The notes: generated by a model not told the origin, from the letters alone. 64,000 nucleotides of DNA from Candidatus Methylacidiphilum fumarolicum (GCF_949774925.1 NZ_OX458932.1:2108001-2172000), one strand, 5' to 3'. Positions 27,613 to 37,231 are shown, counted from the first letter of the stretch. Numbers and translations: made by a program.

Positions 27613-27776
27613 GGGTATTCCCGCGCCGTTTATAATCAATAGAAACAATTCTGAAACCTTTTCTTCGGTTTTCATTGAGAGAGAGAAAATGATTTGCTAT
27701 TGATTTATAATAGAAAATAAGTTAATTAAGTTAACTTACAAAATAGATAAGTTCTTTTGATTTTAGCATTGGTTTA

Positions 27777-29150
27777 GTGAAATTTATAAATTTAACACGT
27801 TCTAATGAAATAGGAGCAAATTCCTATTTTTTAGATTTTGGCCAGGATGGGCGGATAATTCTGGATGCTGGTCTTCATCCCAAAATAGAAGGAGAGTTGG
27901 CTACTCCAAATTTTCAATCTCTTGAAGACTATCCAGTGGATTGTCTTCTTATTAGTCATGCACATCACGACCATACAGGCTCTTTACCTCTTTTTCTTAG
28001 AAAATATCCAAAGCTTAAAGTTTTCTTAAGCGAACCTACCTATTACTTAACTCCTCCACTGCTTCACAACTCTGTGGAAGTGATGCTTAAACAAAGAGCT
28101 GAGTTACAAATTCCCGAATATCCCTTGTATACCCATAAGGAAATAGATCGTTGCACGGAACGGTGGCAGGCTTGTCATATTAACAAGGAATGGTCCTTTA
28201 ACGGCTATCCCAATCCCAAGCATGAGCCTCTTACCTTTCAATTCTATCCTAGTGGCCATATTCTTGGAGCCGTAGGAATTCGAATATTTCACCGAGGCCG
28301 TAGAATTTTTTATACGGGAGATGTGAGTTTCAAAGAACAAACCCTCATGCTCCCAGCGGACTTTCCTCAAAACGGTATCGATGTCCTTATTATCGAATCC
28401 ACAAGAGGGGCTCAAGAAATGGTTGAAGGGAAAACTAGAGAGACAGAAATTCAAAGACTTGTTGAAAGTATTGAAGCTACTTTCGATCGAGGAGGCTCTG
28501 TTTTGATCCCAGTTTTTGCCCTCGGGAAAACGCAAGAAATCCTTACTACTCTTTTTCTAGAACAGCAAGCGGGAAGACTCCGAAAATGTCCTATTTTTAT
28601 TGGAGGGTTAAGTAGAAGCTTTTCAGAAATCTATGACAAGCTAGCTTCCAGATCATTAAGGAGGTATCCAGGCTTCAAGATTCTTGATACGATAGCTCCT
28701 ATCGTCATTAATGGGAAAAAAACCATGAAGATTCAACCCTCAAAAGGTGAAATCTATCTGGTAACTTCAGGAATGATGAATGAGAATACCATTTCAAATG
28801 TTTTAGCTCAAAAATTCTTACCAAACGAAAAACACTCCATATTTTTTGTTGGATACTGTGATCCTGATTCTCCTGCTGGTCAACTTTTGGCTACATCCAG
28901 AGGCAATTTAGTAGTGCTCAACAAATCCAGCAAACCTCAGCCAGTCATATGTGAAGTCGATCATTTCGACCTAACAAGTCATGCGCTGAGAGAGGATATT
29001 CTTTCCTATATCCAGTTTTTAGAGCCTCGAACCTGCATTCTAGTTCATGGCGATCCCGCCGCTCTCGAGTGGTTCAAACAAAAGTTAGAAGAGGAAAGTC
29101 CACAGATTCAGTTGATTATTCCACCCCCTGGGAAATTGATAGAAATCTAA
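27777..29150 (+). CDS. Beta-CASP metallo-beta-lactamase-fold ribonuclease
   Basis: 457 aa from a GTG at 27777. The MBL motif HAHHDHTGS gives the first zinc ligands, SGHILGAVG and FYTGDVSF the next His and Asp, then a beta-CASP domain (about residues 180-380) and the C-terminal His pair (CEVDHFDLTSHA and LVHGD). This is the CPSF/YSH1-like bacterial family, thought to be RNA exo- or endonucleases. It follows the IS200/IS605 element by 141 bp and may have lost part of its upstream region; the leader 27636-27776 is very AT-rich. Confidence 0.9.
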   Translation: MKFINLTRSNEIGANSYFLDFGQDGRIILDAGLHPKIEGELATPNFQSLEDYPVDCLLISHAHHDHTGSLPLFLRKYPKLKVFLSEPTYYLTPPLLHNSVEVMLKQRAELQIPEYPLYTHKEIDRCTERWQACHINKEWSFNGYPNPKHEPLTFQFYPSGHILGAVGIRIFHRGRRIFYTGDVSFKEQTLMLPADFPQNGIDVLIIESTRGAQEMVEGKTRETEIQRLVESIEATFDRGGSVLIPVFALGKTQEILTTLFLEQQAGRLRKCPIFIGGLSRSFSEIYDKLASRSLRRYPGFKILDTIAPIVINGKKTMKIQPSKGEIYLVTSGMMNENTISNVLAQKFLPNEKHSIFFVGYCDPDSPAGQLLATSRGNLVVLNKSSKPQPVICEVDHFDLTSHALREDILSYIQFLEPRTCILVHGDPAALEWFKQKLEEESPQIQLIIPPPGKLIEI

Positions 29151-29231
29151 CATTGGCCCTCCACATTCCCGCTAAATCCTTTCTCCTTTGACTGGCGGAG
29201 GTATGAAGAACCTAGTAAGAGTCTTGGGTTT

Positions 29232-29341
29232 CTGCTGTTCCTAAAAACATATTCGGGCCATGCTTACGTATGACTCGAGTCCGTTCTTTTCTCATTGGTT
29301 TTGCGCCGGGAGGTTCCGGGATTGCCAAGACCATATGGTTC
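29232..29341. repeat. Diverged repeat, copy B, with a 36-nt hairpin
   Basis: Pairs with 22241-22349. The hairpin at 29297-29332 has arms GGTTTTG and CAAGACC and inner arms CCGG/CCGG, same length as copy A. Compared with A, the outermost pair changes from A-T to G-C and one inner pair from T-A to C-G (read on the minus strand), keeping pairing; two other pairs are lost. A second small hairpin GGGGA-CACC-TCCCC lies at 29387-29400. Sits between the beta-CASP gene and the end of coxA; no transposase frame remains. Confidence 0.6.
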
Positions 29342-29436
29342 TATGGTTGACCGAGATAGAACTAGCGTGTTATCTTAACAATCAAAGGGGACACCTCCCC
29401 GCTGCCAAGAATCGTCTGATTCCTATTTCTTTATCT

Positions 29437-31329
29437 TTATATTTTTGTCACTTTCGCTTGCGGTACCCCGGGCTTTGTATCAGGTTCCCATTGAGGCAAA
29501 TAGTCTTTTTCATTTCCAGGTACACTATATTCATATGGACCTCTATAAACGGTCAAGGGCTTGAGAAAGTTTCCATGCCCTGGGGGCGTAGGTGTTGCCC
29601 ACTCCAAAGTGGTTGCTTGCCAAGGATTATCAGATTGGACTTTCTTTCCATAGAAAAGGCTCCAGAAGAAATTGATAATAAAAGGAATCTGAGCTAGAGC
29701 CAACAACCATGCTGAAACAGACATAACATGATTAAGCCATAACAAACCTTGAGCCATTTCCCATCCTTGCCCCCCATCATACCAGCGTCTATGGATTCCA
29801 GCGAAACCCTGCACCAGCATGGGAATAAAGACCCCATTGAACGTTATGAAAGTAGGCCAAAAATGGAGTTTGCCCAAAAACTCATTCATTTCTCTTCCCG
29901 TTGCCTTTGGATACCAATAATATATACCGGCAAAGAGAGCCATGATAGAGGTGGGAGCCATCATATAATGGAAATGGCCAACGACATAATAGGTATCATG
30001 CAAGACCATATCTGAGGTAGACCATCCTAAAGGAAGACCAGTCAGTCCACCAATGCCAAACAAAGGCAACCAAGCCAAAGCAAACATCATAGGAAGATTG
30101 AATCGGATCGAAGCACCCCAAAGAGACATCAGAAAAACCGTTCCAATGAGAACCGAAGGAATGGAAATAATAGTTGTAAAAAGTTGGAAGAAAGTACTGA
30201 TGGCTTGCCCCATACCCGTCATGTACATGTGATGGGCCCAAACGATCATTCCAACAAAGCCAATTGTCAAAACTGAATAAACAAGGATTCTGTAGCTCCA
30301 TAGCGGTTTGCGCGTGTTGTTGGCAATGATCTCGCCAACAATTCCCATAGTAGGAAGAATCTGGACGTAAACTTCTGGATGACCCAAAAACCAAAAAAGG
30401 TGTTGCCATAGCAGGGGAGCCCCTCCTCCACTGTAATGAGCATGCTGTCCATTGACGATTAGTCCATCAGGAGAAAAAAAACTGGTTCCGGCCAATCTAT
30501 CCATCAATTGCATGATGGCAGCAGCTTCTAAAGGAGGAAATGCCAGAAGCATAAGAAAAGCTGTTACCAGCTCAGCCCAGACAAAAAAAGGAAGCCGCAT
30601 CCAGCTTAAACCAGGAACACGCAATTGAAAAATTGTCGTGATCATGTTGATAACTCCAAGCAAAGAGCCAGTAATATTAAAAGCCATCCCCAAAAGCCAC
30701 AACGTTTGCCCATTGAAAATGGGATGAAAATTAGGTCCAGAATCAGCCAAATCTGCCAGGGGCGGATAGGATGTCCAACCCGATTTTGCGGCTCCTCCAG
30801 GTACAAAAAAACTCACCATGATAATAACTGCTCCGACAAAAAAACACCAGAAACTGGCCATATTCAGCCTTGGGAAAGCCATATCAGGGGCTCCAAGTTG
30901 TAATGGAACAACAAAATTTCCAAATCCAGCAAATAAAGCTGGTACAAGGGCCATAAAAATCATCACTGTTCCATGGATCGCACCAAAGGCATTGTAGGCT
31001 TGAGGAGTCATGACTCCATTTGGAAACATATCGTGACCCAAAATATTTTCCAAAACTCCTCCTAGCAATGGAATCGGTTTACCCGGATAGGAAAGCTGCC
31101 AACGCATGACGATCATCAGGCCAAAGCCAAAAAGGGCGATAAGTAGTGAAGTGATCATATATTGGATCCCAATGACCTTATGATCGGTAGAAAATAAGTA
31201 CTTTCGATACCAGGGTAGTTCTACCGCATGCACTGTGACATGAGCATCATGCGGATTCTCAGCAACGAATGAATTAGCATTCTGAGCTGTCCCCTGCTTT
31301 TTAGAACTCTCAAAATCTTGATTCTCCAT
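29437..31329 (-). CDS. coxA: Cytochrome c oxidase subunit I (haem-copper oxidase, A type)
   Basis: 630 aa, about 12 membrane helices. Low-spin haem His in AIHGTVMIF and VGHFHYMM, CuB ligands in GHPEVY (with the cross-linked Tyr and the D-channel Glu) and WAHHMY, as in A-family aa3 oxidases that reduce O2 to water and pump protons. The N-terminal 40 residues are hydrophilic. No subunit II or III gene lies within the window on either side, so the partner subunits must be elsewhere. Downstream is the diverged repeat, with no clear terminator. Confidence 0.93.
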   Translation of the reverse strand: MENQDFESSKKQGTAQNANSFVAENPHDAHVTVHAVELPWYRKYLFSTDHKVIGIQYMITSLLIALFGFGLMIVMRWQLSYPGKPIPLLGGVLENILGHDMFPNGVMTPQAYNAFGAIHGTVMIFMALVPALFAGFGNFVVPLQLGAPDMAFPRLNMASFWCFFVGAVIIMVSFFVPGGAAKSGWTSYPPLADLADSGPNFHPIFNGQTLWLLGMAFNITGSLLGVINMITTIFQLRVPGLSWMRLPFFVWAELVTAFLMLLAFPPLEAAAIMQLMDRLAGTSFFSPDGLIVNGQHAHYSGGGAPLLWQHLFWFLGHPEVYVQILPTMGIVGEIIANNTRKPLWSYRILVYSVLTIGFVGMIVWAHHMYMTGMGQAISTFFQLFTTIISIPSVLIGTVFLMSLWGASIRFNLPMMFALAWLPLFGIGGLTGLPLGWSTSDMVLHDTYYVVGHFHYMMAPTSIMALFAGIYYWYPKATGREMNEFLGKLHFWPTFITFNGVFIPMLVQGFAGIHRRWYDGGQGWEMAQGLLWLNHVMSVSAWLLALAQIPFIINFFWSLFYGKKVQSDNPWQATTLEWATPTPPGHGNFLKPLTVYRGPYEYSVPGNEKDYLPQWEPDTKPGVPQAKVTKI

Positions 31330-32110
31330 ATTCTTATCCTCTCTTTTTCCTTCGTATCTCCTTCAGATCGTTCGAAATGAAAAGACTTTGCATACTTTCC
31401 GAATTCTATCGGCGTTTTTTAAGAAGATTAGAATCAAAAGAAAGGAAAGGAAATTCGGGAATATTTTTCAAAAAGAGCCCCTCTTTCTATAGGAACCAAC
31501 CGATAGGTTTTCCCATGGATGGCTAATCTGATCCATTAGATATAGAGCAAAGTTCAACTGATAGCTTCTGCAAGCTTTTTTCAGTTTCTTTCCAGTATGA
31601 GTTGAGTAGGTTTTCTAAAGAGCTAACCACCTCCTAATCGCTTTGGGAAATGCCTGCTCATGGGAGATTGCGGCCGCTTTCTTTACAGAAGGCCTGTCCT
31701 ATACTTAAAATACTCATTCTTCTATACCGATGCTTTCATTGAAGCTACCATTGAGGCAATGCAAACAGGTTTGGCTTTGTCTTTTGTCCATAGCAGCAAA
31801 GATAAATAAAGAATGCCTGCATTCTCTTGCTTAAAAAGAAGAGGGACAGTTATCCTTGAGAACTTGCAGTCCTGTCACCTGCCTGGTGCGTGTTTGAGCA
31901 AAAAGTAGCAAGACCACTCTATGACATGAACCAACAAGAGTATTTTTAGCTATCTCCCCTTCGATGATCCTCTTGATAGGAGCATGATTATCTACAATTG
32001 GGAAAACGGTTTGCAAAATAGTTATGACTTTAAATTAAAAATACAAAATCATTTTCTTAGCTTTTAATTGGAATTATTGTTCTATCAAAAAGCTAAAAAA
32101 TCATCTATTT
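31330..32110. other. 780-bp non-coding gap upstream of coxA
   Basis: No convincing gene. A 61-codon minus-strand frame (31831-32016) has no recognisable motif. Near 31560-31640 the minus strand can be read as a lysine-rich stretch interrupted by stops, possibly a gene relic. The coxA promoter should lie within the first 100 bp; I cannot place it. A NotI-type GCGGCCGC site occurs at 31671. No RNA gene or repeat seen. Confidence 0.5.
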
Positions 32111-32494
32111 ATGAAAGGTACTTTCCTCTTTTTATTTTCTGTTATTACGCTCACCAGTGCTTTTGTTTTTTCGACAGGCTGTTCCCGACAGCCTGCATTG
32201 TCAAATCCATCTGGGAAATATACAGGTTGCTGGAATGAAGAAAATGGCACACTCACTTGTATGACCTTATATCTCAGTGAAGATGGGAAAGCCAAAGGGG
32301 AGCGTCGTTCTAAAACCTCTACTAACCCGCAAGAAAGAGATGTATGGGAAGCAGAATACAAAGTACAAGATGCAAAAATTCTAATTGGATCAAACAACAA
32401 GATTTATACAATTTTACTGATCCATGGGAACGAACTGATTGATCCTAATCACAAAGTTTTTGGTAAACCGATTGTTCTAAAAAAAATTCAATGA
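32111..32494 (+). CDS. Small putative lipoprotein
   Basis: 127 aa. Signal sequence with lipobox FSTGC (Cys about residue 24). The mature part has GKYTGCWNEENG and MTLYLSEDGKAKGE, a pattern of short beta strands seen in lipocalin-like small lipoproteins, but no family is certain. Three cysteines in the mature protein. Followed after 74 bp by zwf, possibly on the same transcript. Confidence 0.65.
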   Translation: MKGTFLFLFSVITLTSAFVFSTGCSRQPALSNPSGKYTGCWNEENGTLTCMTLYLSEDGKAKGERRSKTSTNPQERDVWEAEYKVQDAKILIGSNNKIYTILLIHGNELIDPNHKVFGKPIVLKKIQ

Positions 32495-32568
32495 AGAAAA
32501 TCAGATTTTCAACAACTTTCCTTTAAGAAAAAGATTTTAAATTATAAAAATTTTCTTCATTTGCCTTT

Positions 32569-34080
32569 ATGACTCAAACAAACGAAAAATTTCATCCAAT
32601 AGCCCCAACTATCCTTGTTATCTTTGGAGGAGCAGGCGATTTAAGCTGGAGGAAGCTCTTCCCTGCGCTATTTAGTTTGTACTGTTCTGGTTGGCTTCCT
32701 GAGAATTTCGCTATCGTGGCCGCGGATAAAAAATCGATGAGCCTTGAAGAATACCGGGAACATATACGAAAAGGAATTGAAACATTTGCCCCCCAATACG
32801 ACAGTTCATTGTGGTCTTGTTTCTCTGAAAAAATCGAATCCTATCTTGTTGCGGATCTATCGGAAGAAGCCTTTTATGAGTCCTTAAAACATACCTTACA
32901 ACAGATTGCGACAAAATGGGATAGTGCACCAAATTGGATTTTTTATTTAGCGATTTCTCCCACTTTGATTAAAACAGTCGTGACTCATATAGGTATTGCT
33001 CAGCTATGTGAAGCTCCTAGGGAATCGAGAATTGTTGTTGAAAAGCCGTATGGGCATGACTTAGAATCTGCTAATGAGCTTGATCAATGCCTTGGAAAGG
33101 TTTTCAAAGAGTCTCAAATTTTTCGGATCGATCACTATTTGGGGAAAGAAACCGTTCAAAACATTCTCGCTTTGAGATTTTCCAATGCCTGGTGGGAACC
33201 CATTTGGGATAGCCGTTACATCGATCATGTACAGATAACTGTGGCTGAAGAAGTCGGTGTAGAGCAGCGTGGAGAGTATTACGAACATGCTGGAGCTCTA
33301 CGGGATATGGTTCAGAACCACATGCTGCAACTTCTTTGCCTCATTGCCATGGAGCCTCCCGTTTCTTTTGATTCCGATGAAATTAGAAATAAAAAGGTAG
33401 ATGTCCTCCATGCTGTCAGGAAAATCAGTGTGGATGAAGTGCATCAAGTCGCGGTACGTGGCCAATATGGCAGGGGGTGGATAAGAGGGAAAGAGGTCGT
33501 AGCTTATAGAGAAGAACCGGGAGTCAAACCTGACTCTTCAACGGAAACTTTTGCTGCCATTAAACTGTTTGTAGACAATTGGCGTTGGCAAAATGTCCCT
33601 TTCTATTTAAGAACAGGAAAGAGACTAGCTAAAAGGGTCACACAGATTGTGGTAACCTTAAAACCAATTCCTCATCAAGCATTTCCACCGCGAGCACTAG
33701 ATCAGTGGCTTCCCAACCGAATGATCCTTAACATCCAACCTGAGGAGAGTATCTCTTTGGTATTCCATGCCAAGATCCCCGGACCCGTCATTCGTTTAAG
33801 TCCAGTCAATCTGCAATTTAAATATCAAGAGGCTTTTAAAAAAGGCTCTCCTGAAGCCTACGAAACCCTTTTGCGCGATGTTATCATTGGTGATGGCACT
33901 CTTTTCATGCGCGCCGATCAGGCTCAAGCCGCTTGGTCAATCGTTGATCCTATCCTGGAATTCTGGCAGAGTACCCCTCCAATAGATTTTCCAAATTATC
34001 CTGCCGGAAGCTGGGGGCCAGAAGCCGCACAAGTCCTTATTGCGAAAGACGGGAAAAGTTGGTATGAAGGAGGATTCTGA
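32569..34080 (+). CDS. zwf: Glucose-6-phosphate 1-dehydrogenase
   Basis: NADP-dependent first step of the oxidative pentose phosphate or Entner-Doudoroff path. 503 aa. Nucleotide motif FGGAGDLSWRKL, VEKPYGHD, the active-site RIDHYLGKE and the EHAGALRDMVQNH helix are all present. No gnd, edd or pgl next to it. Convergent with the Ppx/GppA gene, 8 bp apart. A palindrome (CTGATT-TTTT-AATCAG) spans the junction but lacks a U tail, so termination here is unclear. Confidence 0.95.
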   Translation: MTQTNEKFHPIAPTILVIFGGAGDLSWRKLFPALFSLYCSGWLPENFAIVAADKKSMSLEEYREHIRKGIETFAPQYDSSLWSCFSEKIESYLVADLSEEAFYESLKHTLQQIATKWDSAPNWIFYLAISPTLIKTVVTHIGIAQLCEAPRESRIVVEKPYGHDLESANELDQCLGKVFKESQIFRIDHYLGKETVQNILALRFSNAWWEPIWDSRYIDHVQITVAEEVGVEQRGEYYEHAGALRDMVQNHMLQLLCLIAMEPPVSFDSDEIRNKKVDVLHAVRKISVDEVHQVAVRGQYGRGWIRGKEVVAYREEPGVKPDSSTETFAAIKLFVDNWRWQNVPFYLRTGKRLAKRVTQIVVTLKPIPHQAFPPRALDQWLPNRMILNIQPEESISLVFHAKIPGPVIRLSPVNLQFKYQEAFKKGSPEAYETLLRDVIIGDGTLFMRADQAQAAWSIVDPILEFWQSTPPIDFPNYPAGSWGPEAAQVLIAKDGKSWYEGGF

Positions 34081-34088
34081 TTTTTTAA

Positions 34089-35570
34089 TCAGCTGTATTG
34101 TAAAAAGAAGCCAGCATTAATCAAATATTTCGATTCAGTTGCTAAATCTGCTGAGGTCAAAGGATGGTTTTGGAGCCATCCTTTGGGAAAAGTAAGGGAA
34201 ATTAAGTTAGCGTTAACTGTAATTTTTATTTCAGGCAACTCTTGACTATTCCTTACCCTATTCAAAAGAACTGAAAGCCTTAATAGCACTCCAAGTTTTC
34301 TCATAGCTTCTCGGTCTTCTTGTCTCAATAACTGAAGCTCGGAGAGTGGAAACTTTCTCCTATGGCTACGGACAAGAAAAGCGAGGCATTGCTGGTCTCG
34401 GAGAGAAAACCCAGGCATGTCAAGATGATTCAAAAGATATTGCCCATGCTTATGGTATTGACTGTAGGATATAAACAAGCCAATTTCATGAAGTAGGGAG
34501 GCCCAAACAATCATTCGCTTATGGAAATCCTCCTCTATTTTCCAATCCTTTTTCACTTTTTCATAAAAAAAAACAGAAAGAGCACGCACTCTGTCGGCTT
34601 GCGCTTCGTCTATTTGGAAACGGTTTATCAGCTCTCGAACTGTTTTCTCTCTTATATCCTTCTGACAAAGCCTGCCGAGCAAATCATAAATCACTCCTTC
34701 TCTTAAAGCTCCAGATGAAACTTCCATGGTTTTAATGTCTAATGATTCAAAAATGGCTGAAAGAATCGCAAAACCACCAGCTAGTACTTGTTTTCTGTCA
34801 AAATCGATGCCTTTAATCGAAAGTTTATCAATCTGACCTATAGATAGAAGATGCTTTCTCAATTTTTTCAAAGAAGAGGCAGTAATGCCGCTATTAGACC
34901 ATCCCTCTGCAATGACTCCTTGTTGAATGGCTAGAATTGTTCCACTAGATCCAATAACTCGTTGCCAACCATATTTTTTAAAGGATCCCACTATGGGTTC
35001 TAATTCCTGCAAGGCTGATATTTCGGCATTCCTGAGTCTAGATGCTGACACAATCCCGTCAGGGAAAAAAGTTTTTGAAAAGCTCACACAACCAATATAA
35101 AGACTTTCTACTCGCTGAGGAATAAAGCTTTCTCCAAGAATCAGTTCTGTGCTTCCTCCCCCAATATCTACAACCAATCGTTTTTGGCCATCGTCTTCCA
35201 TGGAATGCGCAACTCCTAGATAGATAAGGCGAGCTTCTTCGTGTCCGGAGATGATTTCAATCTGATGCCCTAAGGCAGCTTCGGCAAGTTTTAGAAACTG
35301 CTCACTATTTTTAGCAATACGCAGGGTATTGGTGCCAACCGCTCGTACTCGATGCGATGGTATAGCTTTTATTCTTTCCCCAAATTTATTCAGAGAGTTA
35401 ATAGCCCTCGTGATAGCTTCTGGAGTCAAGAACCTATTCTCATCTAAGCCGGCTGCTAAAGCAACAGGATCCCTAATTTTATCGATGGGCCGTATTGTTT
35501 CATTTTCCACCTGAACCACTAATAGATGAAAACTGTGCGATCCAATGTCAACAGAAGCGGCAAGATCCAT
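34089..35570 (-). CDS. Ppx/GppA-type exopolyphosphatase / pppGpp phosphatase
   Basis: 493 aa, actin-like ATPase fold followed by an HD-like helical domain. Phosphate loops seen: ASVDIGSHSFHL near the start, VVDIGGGSTELILGE (about residue 140), and the adenosine motif KQVLAGGFAILS. The C-terminal region (about 310-490) matches the helical extension of full-length Ppx. It hydrolyses polyphosphate or pppGpp; sequence alone does not decide which. Follows the tiny membrane-protein pair on the same strand, but with a 277-bp gap. Confidence 0.9.
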   Translation of the reverse strand: MDLAASVDIGSHSFHLLVVQVENETIRPIDKIRDPVALAAGLDENRFLTPEAITRAINSLNKFGERIKAIPSHRVRAVGTNTLRIAKNSEQFLKLAEAALGHQIEIISGHEEARLIYLGVAHSMEDDGQKRLVVDIGGGSTELILGESFIPQRVESLYIGCVSFSKTFFPDGIVSASRLRNAEISALQELEPIVGSFKKYGWQRVIGSSGTILAIQQGVIAEGWSNSGITASSLKKLRKHLLSIGQIDKLSIKGIDFDRKQVLAGGFAILSAIFESLDIKTMEVSSGALREGVIYDLLGRLCQKDIREKTVRELINRFQIDEAQADRVRALSVFFYEKVKKDWKIEEDFHKRMIVWASLLHEIGLFISYSQYHKHGQYLLNHLDMPGFSLRDQQCLAFLVRSHRRKFPLSELQLLRQEDREAMRKLGVLLRLSVLLNRVRNSQELPEIKITVNANLISLTFPKGWLQNHPLTSADLATESKYLINAGFFLQYS

Positions 35571-35847
35571 AATCTATAAGTTGCAAAGATCTCAAGGGAG
35601 TCTTAAAAAAAACACTATTTTTTCTAACCCAAAGTTACTATGAGCCTATCTGGTTACAAACGCCATTCTATTTCCTTAATTCATTTTAACACCCGCTATC
35701 TCTTAGTGGGTGTAGAGGGCATATTTTCAATTTTTATTCTATAAGTCGCAAATTGAACCATCTGGAATTTTTACCGCTACTCCAAACTCCCTTTCAACAG
35801 CTAAGAAAGAAAACGATGTTCTTAAAATGACTTGAAATCCCAAGCAT

Positions 35848-35997
35848 TTATCCATGAACGTGAACAGTATTTTTGCTGATCACGGAAAAAATGAGGAATA
35901 TAAATAAAAGTCCTATCAAAAACATAACGATAAAGAAATAGATATCCCCAGACGATATAGTCTTTTTTCTTCGATCTTCAGGATTTTTCGATGCCAT
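35848..35997 (-). CDS. Tiny single-pass membrane protein, copy 2
   Basis: 49 aa. Basic N-terminus (MASKNPEDRRKK), then one hydrophobic helix YFFIVMFLIGLLFIFLIF ending in SVISKN. Paralogous to the protein encoded at 36040-36195: the helix and the following SVISK are almost identical, the ends differ. Orientation by the positive-inside rule puts the N-terminus in the cytoplasm. Function unknown; small oxidase or transporter subunits and stress peptides have this shape. Confidence 0.6.
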   Translation of the reverse strand: MASKNPEDRRKKTISSGDIYFFIVMFLIGLLFIFLIFSVISKNTVHVHG

Positions 35998-36039
35998 AAA
36001 GAAAGGTTATGACATCTTATGTTAAAAAAAAAGCTTTTT

Positions 36040-36195
36040 TTACATATAACTTTTCTTGCTGATGACCGAAAAGATTAAGAACACAAATAATAGGCCGATC
36101 AGAAACATGATAACAAAAAAATAAACATTTTCTGCAGCAACCGACCTTTTTTTCTTCTGGGGATCTTTTTGTGGTTCTCTGCCTTCTTTATTCAT
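36040..36195 (-). CDS. Tiny single-pass membrane protein, copy 1
   Basis: 51 aa with N-terminal MNKEGREPQKDPQKKKRS and the helix YFFVIMFLIGLLFVFLIF, followed by SVISKKSYM. Start ATG at 36195. Copy 2 lies 42 bp downstream on the same strand; the pair looks like a tandem duplication that has since diverged, with codon-level conservation of the helix. It follows ksgA by 73 bp and could share its transcript. Confidence 0.62.
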   Translation of the reverse strand: MNKEGREPQKDPQKKKRSVAAENVYFFVIMFLIGLLFVFLIFSVISKKSYM

Positions 36196-36268
36196 GGAAT
36201 TCCTATAGAAAATCTTTAGCTTTTACTTTTATTTCCCAATGTGAAACTAAAAAGAAGAGAAATAAAGC

Positions 36269-37093
36269 TTAGTTTTTACAGACCCCCACTTTTTTAGCTA
36301 TACTAGAATCCTTGAACTCCCTCCATAGTTTTATCCAATGTTCTGGTGGTATTTCCTCGGCTCTTTTCTCCAAAGGAATTCCTAAAACTTTACTTAATTT
36401 TTTTCTTCGTTGAGAAAAACCTTTCCTGACAAAGGCATAGAACGAAGTTCTGTCGGTGGCTGTCAAGCTTGCCGCTGTTCCCTTGGGTTCAAATAAAACG
36501 ACCGCAGAGAAGACATTGGGTAGTGGATAAAACAATTCTTTAGGCAGCGTTCTCAATCGCTTGATATGAAACAGAGACTGAATGAGAACGGAGAGGGCTC
36601 CAAATTGCTTTGTTTTTGGACTAGCCAGCAGGCGTAAGGCTACCTCATGCTGCAGGGTAAACACCATCCTAGGAAATAGCTCAGGAAGAAGTGAAAGTTT
36701 GACTAATAAGAGGGATGCAATGTTATAAGGAAGGTTTCCTACAAGAATGGTATCTTTTTTAACATGGGGAAAAGGAAAATCGAGCGCGTTGCCTTGAATA
36801 AGCTCAAATTTTGGATTAGAGCCAAATCTTTCTTGCAGGACTTTACAAAAGCCTCTGTCTATTTCTATTGCTTTTAAGGAGATATTTTCATTTAAAAAAA
36901 ACTCGGTTAAAGCTCCTAGTCCCGGGCCTATCTCATAGACTTCTAGAGGCAATGGCATGCCATGCAGGCTTTCTCTTACGATCAACTTTGCCATGTTTTG
37001 ATCGATAAGAAAGTTCTGGCTCAGTTGTTTAAGAGGAGAAAGATGGTAGGTAGATAACAAACTTTTAATCTCAAATAATGTCACAGATCCCAA
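36269..37093 (-). CDS. rsmA: 16S rRNA dimethyladenosine transferase
   Basis: KsgA family; methylates the two adjacent adenines near the 3' end of 16S rRNA. 274 aa. Seen: SQNFLIDQN, the SAM motif EIGPGLGALTEFF, IQGNALDFPF, and the catalytic VGNLPYNIAS (NxPY). Full length. It is the first of a minus-strand run that includes the two small membrane proteins. It diverges from metE across a 138-bp AT-rich region. Confidence 0.94.
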   Translation of the reverse strand: MGSVTLFEIKSLLSTYHLSPLKQLSQNFLIDQNMAKLIVRESLHGMPLPLEVYEIGPGLGALTEFFLNENISLKAIEIDRGFCKVLQERFGSNPKFELIQGNALDFPFPHVKKDTILVGNLPYNIASLLLVKLSLLPELFPRMVFTLQHEVALRLLASPKTKQFGALSVLIQSLFHIKRLRTLPKELFYPLPNVFSAVVLFEPKGTAASLTATDRTSFYAFVRKGFSQRRKKLSKVLGIPLEKRAEEIPPEHWIKLWREFKDSSIAKKVGVCKN

Positions 37094-37231
37094 TCAAATA
37101 TGTAAAAGAACTGTATTTTTTAAAAATATAAAACAAATTTATTTGAAAATTTAGTGGTTAGTCTATATAACCAAAAAAATTTTTTAGATTGTTTGTCTCT
37201 TTATTTTTCATCATCATAACCAATAAAAACC

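Larger units (their letters stand above)
25788..27635. mobile_element. IS200/IS605-family element, full-length copy
   Basis: About 1.85 kb, much more G+C-rich than the host. It carries divergent tnpA (plus) and tnpB (minus) and has no terminal inverted repeats; instead each end has a subterminal hairpin (ACCCGC/GCGGGT at 25803-25818 and ATCCCC/GGGGAT at 27597-27612), as IS200/IS605 elements do. Ends were set by comparison with the deleted copy at 59306-59722: shared sequence begins at TTTGTGA on one side and ends at GTTTATAA on the other. Exact boundary uncertain by a few bases. Confidence 0.85.

Noticed and set aside
34161..34187. Strong 9-bp hairpin near the end of the Ppx/GppA gene
   Set aside because: It lies inside the coding region and has no U tail; probably chance from the codon sequence.
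37094..37231. Possible SAM or cobalamin riboswitch before metE
   Set aside because: The leader is 138 bp, AT-rich, with just one short stem; none of the conserved riboswitch cores is seen.
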